A stretch of 7,965 bases of DNA, taken from the NCBI GenBank assembly GCA_937873165.1, contig CALMVH010000134.1, forward strand, positions 1,436 through 9,400. The letters are read 5' to 3'. Origin of the DNA: an uncultured Rhodospirillales bacterium (GTDB taxonomy: Bacteria > Pseudomonadota > Alphaproteobacteria > CALMVH01). Below the pieces are notes generated by a model, which had not been told where the DNA came from, did not search any database, and saw nothing but the letters and a program-made list of their open reading frames with translations. A program made the position numbers and the translations under genes. Positions within the stretch are counted from its first letter, which is position 1, and every line of letters starts with the position of its first letter. Shown here in pieces: positions 6,075-7,965 of the stretch.

Positions 6075-7253
6075 TTACGCGGCGTTCGCGGCCAGGAAAC
6101 CACGCAGCCGGCTGATCGCTTCCTCGATCACCTCGGTATCCGCCGCATAGGACAGCCGGATATAGCCTTCACCATACGCGCCAAAGCTGGTACCGGACAG
6201 GCACGCGACACCGGTTTCCTCCAGCAGGCGCTGTTGCAGCACTGCCGATTTCAGGCCTGTGCCCATGATATTGGGAAAGGCGTAGAAAGCGCCGGCGGGC
6301 AGGCGGCATGTCACGCCCCGCAAGGAGTTCAGCCCATCGGTGATCACGCGGCGGCGCTGGTCAAAGGTTGCCACCATGTGGTTGACGGCGTCCATGGGTC
6401 CGGTCAGCGCCGCCACGCCGCCATACTGCACGAAGGTCGTGACGCAGGAATGACAGTTGATGGCAATGCGGCGGGCGTGCTGCACCATGTCCGGCGGGAA
6501 CACGGCATAACCCAGCCGCCATCCCGTCATGGAAAATCCCTTGCTGAACCCGTCCAGCAGGATCAGCCGATCCCGGATCGAGGGGTAGGACAGCAGCGTG
6601 TGGTGGGGAATGCCGTCGTAGACGATGCGGCTGTAGATCTCGTCGCTCAGGATTGCGACGTGCGGGTGTTCCTCCAATCCCGCGATCAGCAGGTCCAGCT
6701 GCGTTTTGTCGATTACGCCACCCGTGGGGTTGGCTGGGCTGTTCAGGATCACCAGCCTGGTCTGCGGCGTGACGCGGCTCAGCACTTCTTCCGCCGAGAA
6801 TGAGAAACCGCTTTCCTCGCTGATGCGATACGGCACGCCGGTGGCGCCCGTGAACTTCAGGATCGATTCGTACCCGGGATAAGCCGGGTTGGGATAGATG
6901 ATTTCGGCACCCGGCTCGCCAAGCATCAGCAGTGTATAGAACAGCGCCACCTTGCTTCCCGGCGTGATCAGCACGGCGTCCGGGTCGATTTCGATATGAA
7001 AGCGGCGGTGGAGGTCGGCGGCGATCGCCTCGCGCAGCGGCAATATGCCGGGCGCGGCCGTATAGCCGTGATGACCCTCGGCCAGGGCGCGCTGCGCCGC
7101 TTCGATCACATGGCCGGGCGGCGCGAAGTCTGGCTGGCCGATGCACAGGTTGACAATCGCCTTGCCGGTGGCGGCCATGGCCTGAGCCCGCGCCAGGACC
7201 TCGAACGCCGATTCGGTGCCCAGGCGGAACATCGCCGCCGAAATCTGAACCAT
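6075..7253 (-). CDS. PLP-dependent class I/II aminotransferase (aspartate/aromatic aminotransferase-like)
   Basis: A 392-residue fold-type I aminotransferase of the AspC-like family. Landmarks: LCIGQPDF (36-43), GYTAAPGILPLREAIA (63-78), the PLP-phosphate loop TPGSKVALF (97-105), SPANPTGG (172-179, Asn175 binding the cofactor), DEIYSRIVYDG (204-214, Asp204 and Tyr207), DGFSKGFSMTGWRLGY (234-249, Lys238 forming the Schiff base, Arg246) and YIRLSYA with Arg366 binding the substrate carboxylate. Such enzymes swap amino groups between an amino acid and 2-oxoglutarate or similar keto acids in the cytosol; the substrate cannot be decided here. The ATG at 7253 follows GGGGCGGAAG closely; a second in-frame ATG seven codons in (7232) is also possible. 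The protein is complete with no truncation. It lies just upstream of glnB on the same strand, a sensible nitrogen-metabolism neighbour. Confidence 0.93.
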   Translation of the reverse strand: MVQISAAMFRLGTESAFEVLARAQAMAATGKAIVNLCIGQPDFAPPGHVIEAAQRALAEGHHGYTAAPGILPLREAIAADLHRRFHIEIDPDAVLITPGSKVALFYTLLMLGEPGAEIIYPNPAYPGYESILKFTGATGVPYRISEESGFSFSAEEVLSRVTPQTRLVILNSPANPTGGVIDKTQLDLLIAGLEEHPHVAILSDEIYSRIVYDGIPHHTLLSYPSIRDRLILLDGFSKGFSMTGWRLGYAVFPPDMVQHARRIAINCHSCVTTFVQYGGVAALTGPMDAVNHMVATFDQRRRVITDGLNSLRGVTCRLPAGAFYAFPNIMGTGLKSAVLQQRLLEETGVACLSGTSFGAYGEGYIRLSYAADTEVIEEAISRLRGFLAANAA

Positions 7254-7337
7254 CTTCCGCCCCAGTGATGAAGACTGTTATTCAGCATGAAGCCCCGGTT
7301 TCGGCAATGAGCGATTTCCGTAGGATTTCACCGGATC

Positions 7338-7366
7338 GTTAACTTATAAGGATATTGTTAGTTAAC
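7338..7366. repeat. AT-rich inverted repeat, possible operator
   Basis: GTTAACT at 7338-7344 and AGTTAAC at 7360-7366 are exact inverted copies with a 15-base centre. Centre-to-centre spacing is 22 bp, about two helical turns, which suits a dimeric repressor. It lies where promoters for both flanking genes would be expected. Confidence 0.4.
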
Positions 7367-7367
7367 A

Positions 7368-7381
7368 GCCGGAGAACCGGC
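7368..7381 (+). other. Small GC hairpin in the leader of the 7421 gene
   Basis: GCCGG-AGAA-CCGGC forms a perfect five-pair stem with a tetraloop, 39 bp before the ATG at 7421. No T-tract follows, so it is a possible leader RNA structure rather than a terminator. Confidence 0.35.
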
Positions 7382-7410
7382 GAGGATCAGTTTGCAGGAT
7401 GCCATCTGGC

Positions 7411-7416
7411 GAGGGA
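7411..7416 (+). promoter_or_regulatory. Ribosome binding site of the 7421 gene
   Basis: GAGGGA lies four bases before the ATG at 7421 and decides this start over the in-frame TTG at 7355, which would add 22 atypical residues and place the start inside the inverted repeat. Confidence 0.6.
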
Positions 7417-7420
7417 TGGA

Positions 7421-7930
7421 ATGTCGAATCGACCGAACAGCATACGGACATCCCAGGTCGCGGAAGCGCTGCATGCCCCCGCGCTTTTCACCGACTTACG
7501 CGATTATTTCGGATCGCCCGAAGAAGACGCGGTCTGCCGTACCTTCGAATGCGCGATGGAGTTCGATCCCTCCAAGGGGCGTCTGGAACTGCATCTGTTC
7601 GCGGCATGGCAGGATGGCGACGACGAGCCGCTGCTGCACCTGATCGCACGCTGCCAGCCCAACGGCACGGTCACGCCAGCCGTCGTGACCCTGGACGGAA
7701 CCGCCTACAATGCGAGGCACCTTTCGGCGGGGTTGTTCACAAGCCTGCTCGAATTCATCGGTGAAACCCGGCTTGCGTGCGGGCATGAACTCTACCGGCA
7801 GCATCATGTGCGCTTCACTGAGTCGATCAAGCCCGCGCTGCTGGCTGGACTGAGTACGAGGCGGGCAGGGTTCACCGATCCACACTCAATCTTTCATTGG
7901 GGCGAGATCGGAATCCTGTCCGAAGCCTGA
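7421..7930 (+). CDS. Conserved-looking cytosolic protein of unknown function
   Basis: I do not recognise this 169-residue protein. It has no signal peptide or membrane helix. The sequence alternates amphipathic helices (about 10-30 and 100-115) and strands (LELHLFAAWQ at 55-64, LLHLIARC at 71-78, TPAVVTLDG at 85-93), suggesting a compact alpha/beta domain. It has four cysteines (39, 44, 78, 120) without a clear metal-site spacing and His-rich spots (GHELYRQHHVRF at 121-132, FHW at 158-160). The acidic DGDDE turn (65-69) looks like a loop between two strands. Composition matches the GC-rich neighbours, so there is no sign of recent transfer. It is transcribed away from the aminotransferase and has a good ribosome site. 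Reading-frame length, codon bias and the ribosome site support it as a real gene; function is open. Confidence 0.75.
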   Translation: MSNRPNSIRTSQVAEALHAPALFTDLRDYFGSPEEDAVCRTFECAMEFDPSKGRLELHLFAAWQDGDDEPLLHLIARCQPNGTVTPAVVTLDGTAYNARHLSAGLFTSLLEFIGETRLACGHELYRQHHVRFTESIKPALLAGLSTRRAGFTDPHSIFHWGEIGILSEA

Positions 7931-7965
7931 CGGATGTCACGCGCTACGGGTTTGCGGCGCGGCGG

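Larger units (their letters stand above)
7254..7420. promoter_or_regulatory. Divergent promoter region between the aminotransferase and the 7421 gene
   Basis: This 167-bp gap must serve both directions. Its centre is unusually AT-rich (about 7338-7366) with TTATAA- and GATATT-like stretches that could be -10 elements, flanked by a seven-base inverted repeat GTTAACT (7338-7344) and AGTTAAC (7360-7366). No -35/-10 pair with good spacing could be fixed. Confidence 0.4.

Noticed and set aside
7937..7965. Possible C-terminal end of a minus-strand gene (frame ending AAPQTRSA then stop)
   Set aside because: Only eight codons are visible before the window ends; not enough to support a coding call.

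Overview
This is a GC-rich, gene-dense bacterial window that looks alphaproteobacterial. The reasons are the glnB-glnA pair encoding a PII protein and an adenylylatable type I glutamine synthetase, the pairing of a polyprenol-phosphate-type glycosyltransferase with a LAB_N-domain protein, and a dispersed-type palindromic repeat (CTTGA-loop hairpins ending in GGATCCAG-like sequence) of a kind I recall from alphaproteobacterial genomes. Family or genus cannot be fixed from sequence reading alone; Rhodospirillales/Acetobacterales-like relatives are a guess.

Left block (1-1857, + strand): the 3' end of a GT2-family glycosyltransferase, a small LAB_N membrane protein and a PfkB-family (adenosine-kinase-like) kinase. 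Each is joined to the next by an ATGA stop/start overlap, so they form a translationally coupled operon, which closes with a clear intrinsic terminator (1825-1857).

Middle block (1858-4172): three genes of unknown function. The first (1922-3259, +) encodes a 445-residue protein with a disordered, histidine-rich N-terminus and two similar Gly/Ala-rich hydrophobic units that look like an ancient internal duplication; this is the most novel object here. It converges on a small predicted lipoprotein (3288-3587, -), which diverges from a four-helix membrane protein (3684-4172, +) of visibly lower GC, possibly acquired from elsewhere.

Nitrogen block (4119-7253, - strand): reading leftward, a PLP-dependent class I aminotransferase, glnB (PII) and glnA (glutamine synthetase I). 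All are on the minus strand with short gaps and could be co-transcribed. The residues needed for the classical cascade are present: the PII uridylylation tyrosine (Y51) and the GS adenylylation tyrosine (Y398). A 68-bp compound palindrome sits between glnB and glnA. The glnA stop overlaps the tail of the convergent membrane gene by 13 bp, and a likely glnA terminator lies inside that gene's coding sequence.

Right end (7254-7965): a 167-bp divergent intergenic region with an AT-rich inverted repeat and a small GC hairpin, followed by an unrecognised 169-residue cytosolic protein (7421-7930, +). I found no RNA gene, insertion sequence, CRISPR array or complete defence system. The candidates for undescribed biology are the duplicated protein at 1922-3259 and the structured glnB-glnA spacer.
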